A DNA stretch of 64,000 nucleotides, from NCBI RefSeq assembly GCF_016865235.1, contig NZ_CP064030.1, positions 2,108,001-2,172,000 on the forward strand, in the 5' to 3' direction. The stretch is from Dyella caseinilytica (GTDB lineage: Bacteria; Pseudomonadota; Gammaproteobacteria; Xanthomonadales; Rhodanobacteraceae). Below the pieces are notes generated by a model. That model ran no database searches, was not told where the DNA came from, and saw only the letters and a list, made by a program, of their open reading frames with translations. Of this stretch, positions 41,943 to 51,211 are shown in pieces; position 1 is the stretch's first letter; every line of letters begins with the position of its first letter. The position numbers and the translations under genes were made by a program.

Positions 41943-42951
41943 GGCTCACCTTTACGGAGGCGGTTGCACCGATACGCAAGAACGATGGCGATGGTTCACT
42001 CAAGCGCACCCATACCGGGAAGCGCTGCGCTACGACCACCCAGTTCAGATTTCGATCGACTTGGGGTAAGCCAGGTCCGGCTTCACCTTCGGGCGCAACA
42101 CCGGCACCCAGGCTTTCCACCACGCCGTGCAGCGGCTGGCCTTCGTGCCCCATGACCCAGACCGTTGCGTCACTGCCGGCATGCAATCCAGGCAGATCCG
42201 TCTCGCGGAAATTGGCAACGGCGTACCAGCTGTGATCGTCGATCAGCGTGAAAAGGGGGTGTCCGTCGACAGCAAACGATCCTAACGCGAGGTTGAATCC
42301 GACCACCTTGCCGTCGACCGTCGCGCGAATGACGGTTTCGCGCAGATCACGAGCTGCCAAGGCCTGCGTTGCCTGTGCGCCAAGCAGTTGTGCCTTCAGG
42401 CTTTCCACATCGCCGATGGCTTCCTTGGCCTGCGCCGCTTGCTGAATCGTCGCGGCCAACTGCGACGCTGCCGTGCGTTCGTTAGTGCGCGCCTCATCGA
42501 TTTGCTGGCTGGTGACAAAGCCCTTGGGTAGTAGCGGCAACATGCGTTCGAGCGTGTCATGAGCCAACGCCAGTTGTTGCCGTGCACGATCGACTTCTCG
42601 TGCAGCGGCTTCCGCACCGGATCCCTGTGCGTTCACCTGCCGACCGGTGAGGTCGATGTCTGCCTGCAGGGCGGCAACTTGAGCATTGGCTTGCTCAAGC
42701 TTTAGCTCGAAAGGCTCCGGATCGATGTTCAGCAGGACGTCGCCCTTATGGACGAACTGATCGTTGCGAATGTGGATCTCCACGATCCGTCCACTGACCT
42801 CGGGTGTGATGCCTGCGCTGTATGCAAAAATGTAGGCATCGTGGGTTCTTGGACGTTTGTCCACGACGATCATCGAGACCACGATCAGCACCAATGCCGA
42901 AGCAATGGAAACGATGGCGACGATACGGCCCAGTGCGGTTTTGGCCTGCAT
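41926..42951 (-). CDS. HlyD/EmrA-type membrane fusion protein (MdtN-like)
   Basis: The product has 341 residues from the ATG at 42951 (GTGGAG upstream); an in-frame GTG at 42966 abuts the ytcA stop. One N-terminal membrane helix (about 10-32; V-A-I-V-S-I-A-S-A-L-V-L-I-V-V-S-M-I-V) is followed by the barrel-sandwich half V-S-G-R-I-V-E-I-H-I-R-N-D-Q-F-V, a long alpha-hairpin (about 85-190) and the second half (A-T-V-D-G-K-V-V-G-F-N). It bridges the FUSC pump and the TolC-type channel. Confidence 0.94.
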   Translation of the reverse strand: MQAKTALGRIVAIVSIASALVLIVVSMIVVDKRPRTHDAYIFAYSAGITPEVSGRIVEIHIRNDQFVHKGDVLLNIDPEPFELKLEQANAQVAALQADIDLTGRQVNAQGSGAEAAAREVDRARQQLALAHDTLERMLPLLPKGFVTSQQIDEARTNERTAASQLAATIQQAAQAKEAIGDVESLKAQLLGAQATQALAARDLRETVIRATVDGKVVGFNLALGSFAVDGHPLFTLIDDHSWYAVANFRETDLPGLHAGSDATVWVMGHEGQPLHGVVESLGAGVAPEGEAGPGLPQVDRNLNWVVVAQRFPVWVRLSEPSPSFLRIGATASVKVSHASTD

Positions 42952-42966
42952 GGATGCGGTCTCCAC

Positions 42967-43254
42967 TCAGCCTAGCCACACAAGCCAGACGGCAAGCGTT
43001 GCTGCGGTCCACATGCACAGGTAAACGACGACCGGAGCGGGAAGCGCCGCATCTATGCCGGTTTTTAACAGCACGGCACGGATGACGATGACGAAGATGA
43101 TGCCGAGGAGCGCGCACACCATCCAGGTTGGGAAATAGGAGCCAAGAATGTTTCGCGATGGCGAAGCGCTGCACGCGGTCATGGCCATCGAAGCGAACGA
43201 CGTCAATGCCGCATAGAGGCGACCATGTCCACGTGCTAATCGATGTGATTGCAT
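42967..43254 (-). CDS. YtcA-family small membrane lipoprotein
   Basis: The product has 95 residues. A signal-like segment ends in a lipobox (M-T-A-C-S-A-S-P), then G-S-Y-F-P-T-W-M-V-C-A-L, followed by two membrane helices with V-I-R-A-V-L-L-K-T-G-I between them. This matches the YtcA family, which in E. coli is encoded beside mdtNOP. The same order (ytcA, MFP, FUSC, TolC) here supports the call. Function unknown; it is presumably a small partner of the pump. Confidence 0.85.
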   Translation of the reverse strand: MQSHRLARGHGRLYAALTSFASMAMTACSASPSRNILGSYFPTWMVCALLGIIFVIVIRAVLLKTGIDAALPAPVVVYLCMWTAATLAVWLVWLG

Positions 43255-43297
43255 CGTCAGAACCTTCTCTTATCAAATGAATCGGGTGAGATGGCTG

Positions 43298-44305
43298 TCA
43301 AGCAGCCTCTACTCGCCTGGTATTGGCCTGCGACTTCCGCCATGCGCCCGGTGCAACGCCCATCTTTTGTGTAAAGACGCGGCTGAAATGGCTTTGGTCG
43401 GAAAAGCCTGCGTTGAAAGCAATTTCCGCTAGAGACATGTCGGGATCAGCCATGAGTTCAAGCGCTAGGTCGACTCGTCGGGACAACAGCCACTGATGTG
43501 GTGACATGCCGGTGCTCTTCTTGAAGCCGCGTGCCAGCGCGCCAGCGGAGAGACCACAGGCTTCTGCCAGTTCGTTGATGGAAATGCCCTCAAAGATCCG
43601 TTCACGCATCATTTGCGTGACGAGTCTCTGCTGCCATGGAGCCAACGTTCCCTTGACGATATCGGGACGGGCCGAAGATCCACTGTAGGTGGATGCCATG
43701 TAGGCGCACATGCCTTGCAGGAGATGGTCGACGAGTGCCTGATTGACGCTGGTTGCTTTGTCGAAGATGGGCAGCAATGTCTGCCCAATGCTGCCTATGA
43801 TGGCATCCAGAAAGCATTCGCCTGGATCGAAGGCGAGACTGGCAATGTTGTTACTACCGAGCTCCTCGCTGGCTTCCACAATGGCACTTCGTGGCATGTA
43901 GAAGTACAGCGAATGCAATGGATCGCCAATGTATGCGATGGGATCGCGTCGCAAGTCAAGAATGTAAGTCGTACCACCTTCATAGGACGTCGAGCACACA
44001 GAATGGCCATCACACCAAAGCTCGTGTGTGCTTTGCTTGCGCAAGTTGAGGCAGACAAGGTAGGCATCTTCGCGTCCCATCGGAGACGTCATGCCGTAAC
44101 CACCCCGGTCGATGCGTAGCTCAGTCACTGCGAGGCATATTCCTCGCCTGGTTCGACTATAAAGAACCGGCGGGTTGTTCAGGCGAAATGAATGGCCAAG
44201 CCGATCGCCATATGCGCCGTTATACATGAGCGTCTCTCCGAGCCTGATGGCCGTCGAGTGATCCTCGATGGAATATCGTCCTAGATGGAAAGTACGCGCA
44301 TGCAT
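43298..44305 (-). CDS. AraC family transcriptional regulator
   Basis: The product has 335 residues from the ATG at 44305; GTG at 44344 is possible but lacks a ribosome-binding site. An N-terminal ligand/cupin-like domain (about 20-200) precedes the double HTH (about 230-325; S-I-N-E-L-A-E-A-C-G-L-S-A-G-A-L-A-R-G-F and D-M-S-L-A-E-I-A-F-N-A-G-F-S-D-Q-S-H-F-S-R-V-F). It lies 43 bp upstream of ytcA in the same direction, so it may be the first gene of the efflux operon and its regulator. The 237 bp upstream of it contain short inverted repeats but no gene. Confidence 0.9.
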   Translation of the reverse strand: MHARTFHLGRYSIEDHSTAIRLGETLMYNGAYGDRLGHSFRLNNPPVLYSRTRRGICLAVTELRIDRGGYGMTSPMGREDAYLVCLNLRKQSTHELWCDGHSVCSTSYEGGTTYILDLRRDPIAYIGDPLHSLYFYMPRSAIVEASEELGSNNIASLAFDPGECFLDAIIGSIGQTLLPIFDKATSVNQALVDHLLQGMCAYMASTYSGSSARPDIVKGTLAPWQQRLVTQMMRERIFEGISINELAEACGLSAGALARGFKKSTGMSPHQWLLSRRVDLALELMADPDMSLAEIAFNAGFSDQSHFSRVFTQKMGVAPGAWRKSQANTRRVEAA

Positions 44306-44581
44306 CCCCAGCCGAAGCCTTCGTGAGGGTACACTTGCTGACACAAAAGGGATTAAACGAATTACCCGAAAGGGTAGGAATGTCCCTTGTGACAGTGATG
44401 CTGCAAAACGTTCGCCTTTGTTGCAGACAACAGCACTGAGCGTGCGCGCTCATTCCATTTTTTTAATGTTGATTCGGTTTGAGCCCCGCGCGGTCAACGC
44501 AAAGCTCTATTTGATCTTGGATCGATCCGATCCACACGCCTATCCCCCGCTCGGGGGACAGTGAGGCGAAGAAGGCTGTTT

Positions 44582-47500
44582 TTATGCCATGAGGTGAGCA
44601 AAAGTCTCCTGCAGGCGATGGCCAGCAGGGAGGCTCTCGAGAAGACGTTGTGCCTTCTTGTTGAAGAGTTGCTCATGGAGTGCGGCGTGTGTGCTGTCGC
44701 CTTGCATGCGTGACAGTTGAGCGGCGGTTCGGTGAACTCGCCACTCGGCCATCGGTGCGCCCATCATCTCGATCAGGCGCAAGGCATCGTGAATGAGTAG
44801 GGCAGCGCGTTCTAGGTCGTTTTCGGTCATGGCGATGCGGCATCGCAATTCTCGCGCCATGGCTCGCCATGTGATCTCGATGGTTCGTTCGGAGCGATCG
44901 AGCATGCGATCGCCGTATAGACGCGCCTGTACGATATCGCCGGATCGAAGGAGGGCATCGGCAAGCCACCACTCCAGCACGAATAGCCAATACCAGTCGG
45001 TGATAACGGGTTTCTCAAGCATCTCACGCTCGAGCTTCTTCAGGATTTCGATGCCCCCATCGAGATTTTCGAGTCGGGTCTCTGCCACACCTGCAAGCAG
45101 CGTGCAGTGCCGGATTTCATTGGTAAGCATCGGGGTGTAAAGCGCGGCCGGTTGATGACCTGTCTTATCTTGATAGAAACCGAGTTTGCCACAGATATCC
45201 TTGATGGCCTGAAAGTCTCCGGCCATCATGTAAAGAAATCCGCGCAGCGTTTCCAAGGTGCAAATGCTGTAGCGATTGGCATTGCCGACGAAGAGCGCTT
45301 CGCTGGCGTCGAATTCTCTGAGAGCGTGGCCCCACTCACCCAATAGCGTGTACGCCCACGGCCTTCCGAGATGGGCCATCCATATGGCACGAAAGATATT
45401 GAACTCTGGACGGTCTGCCGCATGCCGCACCAGGATTTGCAGATTGGTGTCGACAGTTTCCAGGCATTCGCGATATCGGCTGGATATCAGGCAAATCATG
45501 CTGTATTCGATCAATCCCCAGGCCGTGATCTGACGATCGAGACCATTCCTCAGGGGAATCAGGTTTTCCTCGCAGACCTTGGCCAGTTCAGGATCCCATC
45601 CACCGATCCAGATCCGCCATATGGCGCTGCTCGATTTGATACGCGCCTTGAGCTGAGGCTCCGTTTGCTCATCGCTTAAGCGAGCGGCGTTTTCCAGATG
45701 CGAGACAGCTGTAGCCGCATCCCGCCAACTCAAGGCGAAAGCCAGACCAAGTTCCGCGCGTGCCTGGACATCCGGTAGGCGTAGTCGTTCGGCCAGTTCG
45801 GCCAGGCCGGAAAAGGTCTGCTGGGCGCGCATATCGTGATTGGCCGCGTAAATGGAGGCGCGATCTTCCAGCAGCGTCATCTGCATAAGTTCTCGCTCCC
45901 CATCGGAAAGACGGGTGGCGATTTCATCGGCCTTATCCAGGATGGCCAGTGCATCCTGGTGCGCGAAACGGCGTTTTGCAGTTTGCAAGGCGATCTTGAG
46001 GTAAGTCAGTCCCTTGGACCATTCGTGGGCGTTGGAAAATTGTTCCGCTAGCTCGAACGAGGCATGTGCACTCAACTCGCTCGGATACGACCTCTCCAAT
46101 TCCTTGCCGATCAATGCATGGCTTTGCGCCAGTCGAAGGGGGCCCTGGCGATTCAGCAGTACTTCTCTGAGCAGCGAGTGATTGAATCGATAGAGCCGGA
46201 CGACCTCACCACCCTCCAGCTTGTCCACGTTGTGGCGGTGAATAAGGGTTCTGGTTCGGCACAGTGTCTCGCATACTTCTTCGAAACGGCGCGCGCTAAC
46301 GCCCGCTGCCGCCGCAGGCACGACAGGATTGAAGATATTTCCCACTGCGCTGGCGGCCTCAAGGACGCGCTGCGTTTCGTCATCGAGGGCACCAATTTTT
46401 GTCTCGACGACATGGCTGATCGTTTCGGGTATTTCGAAGTGGATCTTGGCGAGTGGCACATTATTTTTCCATCGCCCGTGATCGTTCGATACCAATTGTG
46501 TCCTATGCAAATGGTCCAGGATCGTGCCAAGGAATAGTGGATTTCCACTGGATCGATGTAAAAGAAGCTGCACAAACGAGCGCTCCTCATCCGAGTCATC
46601 CGCCTGGACATACTCGGCAACATCCCGTTGCTCCAAGCCAGTCAAATGGATGGAATCGCACAGCCTGTGCAGCATCAATTCGTTGACCAGCTGTTTGAGC
46701 GCCGGTCCGCGCGCCGCCCATTCGTCCGAACGATAGGTGGCAATGACCATCACCTTGACGGACGATTTGCGCCTGGCGAATGCCGAGATGAGGTCGAGCG
46801 TAGAAAAGTCGCTCCAATGCAGATCCTCCAGCAGAAGCACGAAAGCTTCGTCTTCGGCGATGACTTCAAGCAGATCGCAGAATTCGCCAAGCATGCGGCT
46901 GCGAGCGGAGATGTGCGCCACTTTCTGCAGCAAGGCGCGATGTTCACGCGACAGGATGCCAGCCAGCTGGTAGGCCCAGGATGGCGCTACAGTGATCAAG
47001 GCATCCTGAACTTTGTTGCCGTTTGCTCCCTTTATCAATCGGGACAGCGCCTCGATGATCGGATAAAAGGGCTCGGCGCCACTGAAGCCTTCGATACAGC
47101 GACCAAACGAGAGCGACGTGTGCTGATTGGATAAGTCACGGCAAAAGGTTTCAACCAACGTTGTCTTGCCGATGCCGGCTTCACCATGTACGAATACAAT
47201 CTTGGGCTGACCCTTGCGCGCGTGGGTGAGCGCTTCGCGTAAAATACCCAACGGCATGGCTCGGCCAATCAGCGATGGGGCCGCCACATGCGTCAGACGG
47301 TTGTCAGTCTTTTGCGTAGTGGTTACGTCGGCAATAAAACGGTATCCACGCCGTCGGTGTGTTTCGATATAACGAGGGCGCTGTACATCGTCACCCAATG
47401 CATTGCGTATCGCCAGTACGTGTCCTTTCAATACCTCCGGTTGAACGGCGACGCCAGACCAGAGCGCTTCAAGCAGCTCTTCATGTGAGATGAGGCGCCC

Positions 47501-47635
47501 GGCGTGCTCGACCAGATAGCGCAATACATCGAACGCTTTCGCGGTGATGGCGACGGGCGCGGATTCGCCCTCGTCGGAAATGCGCCACAGGCGGTGATTG
47601 GCCGGATCGAGCCGAAAGGATCTGAACTCCTTCAT
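44582..47635 (-). CDS. Winged-helix (OmpR/CadC-type) regulator with AAA ATPase and TPR-like region
   Basis: The product has 1017 residues. An OmpR/CadC-type winged helix occupies about 1-103 (F-D-V-L-R-Y-L-V-E-H-A-G-R-L-I-S-H-E-E-L and Y-I-E-T-H-R-R-R-G-Y-R-F). A P-loop ATPase follows with Walker A H-G-E-A-G-I-G-K-T-T-L (about 149-158) and Walker B F-V-L-L-L-E-D-L-H-W-S-D. The remaining 550 residues are helical repeats (TPR/MalT-like). The order resembles adenylate-cyclase-linked and LAL-type signalling ATPases, with the DNA-binding domain at the N-terminus rather than a C-terminal LuxR domain. It starts 36 bp after a LuxR-type regulator gene. Confidence 0.88.
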   Translation of the reverse strand: MKEFRSFRLDPANHRLWRISDEGESAPVAITAKAFDVLRYLVEHAGRLISHEELLEALWSGVAVQPEVLKGHVLAIRNALGDDVQRPRYIETHRRRGYRFIADVTTTQKTDNRLTHVAAPSLIGRAMPLGILREALTHARKGQPKIVFVHGEAGIGKTTLVETFCRDLSNQHTSLSFGRCIEGFSGAEPFYPIIEALSRLIKGANGNKVQDALITVAPSWAYQLAGILSREHRALLQKVAHISARSRMLGEFCDLLEVIAEDEAFVLLLEDLHWSDFSTLDLISAFARRKSSVKVMVIATYRSDEWAARGPALKQLVNELMLHRLCDSIHLTGLEQRDVAEYVQADDSDEERSFVQLLLHRSSGNPLFLGTILDHLHRTQLVSNDHGRWKNNVPLAKIHFEIPETISHVVETKIGALDDETQRVLEAASAVGNIFNPVVPAAAAGVSARRFEEVCETLCRTRTLIHRHNVDKLEGGEVVRLYRFNHSLLREVLLNRQGPLRLAQSHALIGKELERSYPSELSAHASFELAEQFSNAHEWSKGLTYLKIALQTAKRRFAHQDALAILDKADEIATRLSDGERELMQMTLLEDRASIYAANHDMRAQQTFSGLAELAERLRLPDVQARAELGLAFALSWRDAATAVSHLENAARLSDEQTEPQLKARIKSSSAIWRIWIGGWDPELAKVCEENLIPLRNGLDRQITAWGLIEYSMICLISSRYRECLETVDTNLQILVRHAADRPEFNIFRAIWMAHLGRPWAYTLLGEWGHALREFDASEALFVGNANRYSICTLETLRGFLYMMAGDFQAIKDICGKLGFYQDKTGHQPAALYTPMLTNEIRHCTLLAGVAETRLENLDGGIEILKKLEREMLEKPVITDWYWLFVLEWWLADALLRSGDIVQARLYGDRMLDRSERTIEITWRAMARELRCRIAMTENDLERAALLIHDALRLIEMMGAPMAEWRVHRTAAQLSRMQGDSTHAALHEQLFNKKAQRLLESLPAGHRLQETFAHLMA

Positions 47636-47671
47636 TCGATCACCGCGAGCATAGGTATGAGTGTCGTGTGT

Positions 47672-49216
47672 TCAAATGAGCCCCAACTCCGTAGCCCTGG
47701 ATGCCGCCTCGGCGCGATTTTTGGAAGCGAGCTTGATAAAGATATGTTTGGCATGCGACTTCACGGTTTCCGGCGTAACCTGCAGCTCGCGAGCGATGGA
47801 TTTATTGGACAGTCCCAGGCTCATCAAGCGTAGGATAATCGTTTCCCGTGTGCTTAGTGATTCTACAAGCCTGTGATTTGTCCGGAATTTTTTTCGAGCA
47901 AGGGGAGGCGCCATGGACGCCGCGAGAAGGCGCCCGACGTAGGGGCCAAGATGTCCCAGGCTCCTGGCTTTGGGAGATCGCCAAAGGTGTTTGAGGCCGG
48001 CCTCGATGAACGGCATGTCGTCAAGAAAGCTGCGAAACAGTCCCGTGCTGGCGCCTTGGTGCAGGGCCGCCAATAATTCTTCCTGGGCTCGCGTTACCTG
48101 ACCCAACGAATGAAGCGCACTCGAGAGCAGGATCGTGAGTTTGACGACCAAGGTCGGGTGATTGCGGCGCAGAGCGGCGCTGCGTAGATCGTCAAGTGAC
48201 TGGACCGTGCTGATGCTCGGGCCGTTGGCTATCTGCAGACGAAGATCCGCCGCGAGCAGCGGCCATGCGTCGACATCCTTGTTGCGGCTTCTTGCATCGA
48301 GCTCGCAAAAGAAGTTCTTCATTTGCGCCAAGGCAATCTCGGCCAGATCGGCACGCGCGTCATGAATACGTAAGGCGACTTCTTCCGCCTTGCAGTGAAG
48401 AACCAGTCGAGACCAGCGTCGTCGAACACCGATTTCTTCACCCCTATGCAAAAGAAGCAGCGCTACATTTTGATTTCCTCTTGCCGCTGCAATTTTGGCG
48501 GAGAGGATATAGGCGATGAGTGCGCTTTCGATCGCACCACTGGCTTCGATGGCGGCTAGGCGGCCCCTGAGCAGGGCATCGGCTTCGTCCACTGATCCGG
48601 CCTCATAATGCAATTGAGCCAGCACAGAAGTAGGCAGCAGCGAAGCCTGCGCTTCGATCTCCCCCGACTTGTTGCATAGGAGCAGCGCATCCCTGGCCAG
48701 ATGCTCGGCCAGTTTGAAGCGAAGCTGTTCGGCTTCGGCCGCGGCTTCGACCGAAAGATTGACGATCGCCGTCAGTAGCGACATGGCATTGCCATGAGGC
48801 GCTTTTCCCCTGGACAACTCATAGAACGGCATGAAGTCACGCGTACGCCAAAAACCCAGCTTCATGATCGTTGCAAGCACCGGGCGATACCGAACGCCGG
48901 TGCCCCGTGCGGATACCGTTTGCGCACGGCGCATCGCTTCATCAACATCGTCCTCCCAGAGGCTTCCCAAGGCCAGAAGCGTTTCTACTTCGTCGCAAGG
49001 GAAACCGTGACGGAAACGATCCTGTTGCAGAAAGGCTTGACGCAACATCGCTGCAGCCGCGACCACCTCGGTTCCTCTCAAGGCACTCGCCGATTGCCAC
49101 GCCGAATCCAGCAACGCCCGGAGCGCTCCGTCGGGGTTATCGAGATCGCGCCAGTGCTTTACCCATCCCGTTTGGGCGGGGGCGGTTGCGCTATGCGCAA
49201 CAGATATGAGATTCAT
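47672..49216 (-). CDS. LuxR-type regulator with TPR-like N-terminus, no ATPase
   Basis: The product has 514 residues from the ATG at 49216, preceded by GGAGGTGG. Residues about 30-430 are helical repeats resembling the TPR/sensor part of MalT/LAL regulators. The C-terminal LuxR HTH (about 450-510) has L-S-T-R-E-T-I-I-L-R-L-M-S-L-G-L-S-N-K-S-I-A and T-P-E-T-V-K-S-H-A-K-H-I. No P-loop is present, unlike full-length LAL regulators, so the NTPase function may be supplied by the next gene (inference) or lost. A longer frame to 49246 adds little. Confidence 0.88.
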   Translation of the reverse strand: MNLISVAHSATAPAQTGWVKHWRDLDNPDGALRALLDSAWQSASALRGTEVVAAAAMLRQAFLQQDRFRHGFPCDEVETLLALGSLWEDDVDEAMRRAQTVSARGTGVRYRPVLATIMKLGFWRTRDFMPFYELSRGKAPHGNAMSLLTAIVNLSVEAAAEAEQLRFKLAEHLARDALLLCNKSGEIEAQASLLPTSVLAQLHYEAGSVDEADALLRGRLAAIEASGAIESALIAYILSAKIAAARGNQNVALLLLHRGEEIGVRRRWSRLVLHCKAEEVALRIHDARADLAEIALAQMKNFFCELDARSRNKDVDAWPLLAADLRLQIANGPSISTVQSLDDLRSAALRRNHPTLVVKLTILLSSALHSLGQVTRAQEELLAALHQGASTGLFRSFLDDMPFIEAGLKHLWRSPKARSLGHLGPYVGRLLAASMAPPLARKKFRTNHRLVESLSTRETIILRLMSLGLSNKSIARELQVTPETVKSHAKHIFIKLASKNRAEAASRATELGLI

Positions 49217-49543
49217 GGATCCACCTCCGGCCGTCGTGAAGAGCACTGAAGCGGGCCAATGTTGCTTCAGTCACGTACGCTGCTCGGATGGCTCCTGGTA
49301 CACGCGCCCTGCGAAAAGTACGTATCACCCAATCCACTCAGCGGACCATTGGCCCTTACAACGTGTGATTCGTTCTTTTGATGAAGACATTAGGGGAGCC
49401 GAGGGTTTCTGTCGTGAAATCTCGGTTTTCGTTCGGTCTTCTTTTGGTTTTTTGGGTGAACAGGGGCGCTGCATCGTGACCTGGAACACGAAATTTTAAT
49501 GGCTGTCACTTATATGCCAGTGACGGTCAGTTGCTCATACAGG
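49217..49543. other. Intergenic stretch upstream of the LuxR-type gene
   Basis: No gene is visible. The right end holds a short inverted repeat GTCACT/AGTGAC (49505-49524) just past the stop of the response regulator gene, followed on the minus strand by AT-rich sequence; it may be a weak terminator for that gene. The rest should contain the promoter of the LuxR/AAA pair. Confidence 0.4.
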
Positions 49544-50191
49544 TCAGGGTCGGGCGTCCATGAAGCCGCGGCGTATCGCGATCATCACGGCGTGCGTGCG
49601 ATCCTCGGCACCGAGTTTTCCCATGATGCTTTTCATGCGGGCTTTGACCGTATCTTCTGAAATACATAAGGCATCAGCGATATCGCGGTTGCTGAGGCCT
49701 TCGGCGACCCGCTTCAGTACTTCGACTTCCCGTTCGGTCAGATTTTCGTGCCCGGCGTGGCAAGCGATTTCCTGTGCGACTTCCGGCGCCACGGTGTTTC
49801 GTCCAGAAAGTGCACCGCGGACGGCTTTGATGATTTCATCGCGTCGTGCTGTCTTGAGCAGATAGGACGTCGCGCCAAGCGTGAGGGCGCGTACCACACG
49901 CGCATCACCAGGAAATGTCGTAAGCACGATGATGGTCGCATCGGGAAACCCGTTGCGAATGGCTGTGATAGCTTGCAGGCCGTCGACATCCGGCATTTGC
50001 AGATCGATCAGCATGACGTCAGGTAGCAATCGCTGGAATTGCTCGATTGCCTCTCTACCATCGGAAGCTTCTCCCGCGACCTCCATATCAGGCTCTTGCT
50101 CAATGACAGCCCGAAGGCCATCCCGCATCACCGGATGGTCGTCCACGACGAGAATCCCATATCTTTCGTTCTTCTCGTTCAAGCGACTCAC
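49544..50191 (-). CDS. NarL/FixJ-type response regulator (orphan)
   Basis: The product has 215 residues. The receiver domain (about 12-130) has the acidic pair D17/D18, phospho-acceptor D63 in M-L-I-D-L-Q-M-P-D, Thr in V-L-T-T-F and Lys in Y-L-L-K-T. The LuxR HTH (about 150-210) reads L-T-E-R-E-V-E-V-L-K-R-V-A-E-G-L-S-N-R-D-I-A. No kinase gene is adjacent. A HisKA_3 kinase, the class that pairs with such regulators, lies 9 kb away at 59321-62413. Start is GTG at 50191. Confidence 0.94.
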   Translation of the reverse strand: MSRLNEKNERYGILVVDDHPVMRDGLRAVIEQEPDMEVAGEASDGREAIEQFQRLLPDVMLIDLQMPDVDGLQAITAIRNGFPDATIIVLTTFPGDARVVRALTLGATSYLLKTARRDEIIKAVRGALSGRNTVAPEVAQEIACHAGHENLTEREVEVLKRVAEGLSNRDIADALCISEDTVKARMKSIMGKLGAEDRTHAVMIAIRRGFMDARP

Positions 50192-50470
50192 CTGAAAAAT
50201 AGCGACTTAAAATCAATAGGTTAGAGCTATTCTGGTCGCATGCAAGCTTGCCCGCGACTATGCGCTGGGCAGAGAGGGACTTCAATGCTCGAAAGAGTAA
50301 TTCGGCTCCCGGGGCATGTACACACGGTGTCAGGGGGGCTCATGGATCTACCTGCCTGGTCCATGTTCAGGGCCCAGTGTGGAAACGCACATCCCCGCGC
50401 AAAAAGATGCAAGAAAACCGGGCGGCGGCCGGCGTAACGTAGCCTTTGTCCACGTTACAAGAGCAAGGCC

Positions 50471-50734
50471 GTGACTATGAGAGGCATTGGTGTGCCTTGG
50501 CCACCACGAAGGACGGGTGCGTCGGCCTTGAATCCATTGACCGATGTCAGCTTCGTCTACATTTCGCGGCTGGCCTCCATCATCGAGAGCGATCCCTTTC
50601 GCGTCGAGGAGTGGTATCGGTCTGCGTGTATTCGAGAACTCGGAGGAATGACCGCGAAGGAACTTGTCAAACAGGGCAAGGCTGGTCTGGTGATCAAGTT
50701 TTTATATTCCATCCGGCGCGGTGAGCGTGATTGA
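50471..50734 (+). CDS. Small protein with ParS/MbcA-like (DUF2384) toxin-binding domain
   Basis: The product has 87 residues from GTG 50471 (AAGG upstream; ATG at 50477 is also in frame). The second half fits the DUF2384/MbcA-ParS-Xre C-terminal domain: E-W-Y-R-S-A-C-I-R-E-L-G-G-M-T-A-K-E-L-V-K-Q-G, then V-I-K-F-L-Y-S-I. In antitoxins this domain wraps the RES/Xre-type toxin. No toxin gene is adjacent and no DNA-binding helix precedes the domain. Family call by motif, moderate certainty. Confidence 0.6.
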   Translation: MTMRGIGVPWPPRRTGASALNPLTDVSFVYISRLASIIESDPFRVEEWYRSACIRELGGMTAKELVKQGKAGLVIKFLYSIRRGERD

Positions 50735-50749
50735 AACAAGGCCACTAGC

Positions 50750-51034
50750 ATGCGTAACGTAGATCCATTTGAGGATATGGGTACACAGTTGCAGGAGCTT
50801 CAGGCCAGGCGCGAACAAATCGCGCTCAAGGCATTTTCTGTGCTGGAAGAGCGGTTGGCCGATTTCTCCAGCATGCTGGTTATCGGCCTTGGCGACAGAA
50901 CGCGCGCTGTCTTGTGGATGTGCATGCGCCACCGGAGCCTGGAAGGCAGAAATGCCTATCAGGTCATCGCCGATGGGGAGAAAGATCGCCTCTGGGAGAT
51001 TTTGGAAAGCTTGTGCAGTACACAGGAAGCCTGA
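50750..51034 (+). CDS. Small protein, second ParS/MbcA-like domain
   Basis: The product has 94 residues. It starts 15 bp after the preceding stop. A helical N-terminus (about 8-45) leads to V-L-W-M-C-M-R-H-R-S-L-E-G-R-N-A-Y-Q-V-I-A-D-G-E, then L-W-E-I-L-E-S-L, the same L-x-G-x-x-A/P-x-x-x-I/L-x-x-G pattern as in DUF2384 proteins. Together with its neighbour it forms a two-gene unit. A role as an antitoxin, or as a conditional partner, is not shown. Confidence 0.55.
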   Translation: MRNVDPFEDMGTQLQELQARREQIALKAFSVLEERLADFSSMLVIGLGDRTRAVLWMCMRHRSLEGRNAYQVIADGEKDRLWEILESLCSTQEA

Positions 51035-51211
51035 TCGACCTTCCATAGCACGATATCCGTTTCCGGCTTTTGCGATCACATTCATCCAAGATCAGTCCAA
51101 CGAGGAATGCGATAGTCATTTCGATCGTGGTCATGCCATCCGCGTTGTTGCATCCGTCCGGCGGCCATGAGACCGATGCCATCTTGTCTGACTTCATCCG
51201 GGAATGGTCAA

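Noticed and set aside
44345..44581. Possible small gene or regulatory RNA upstream of the AraC gene.
   Set aside because: Only short inverted repeats (CTGCAA/TTGCAG, GAGCG-TGCG-CGCTC) are visible. They may be terminators or operators, but no open frame or conserved RNA is recognisable.
50192..50470. Short open frames upstream of the response regulator.
   Set aside because: No ribosome-binding site or family match, and they overlap in several phases. This is probably promoter sequence.
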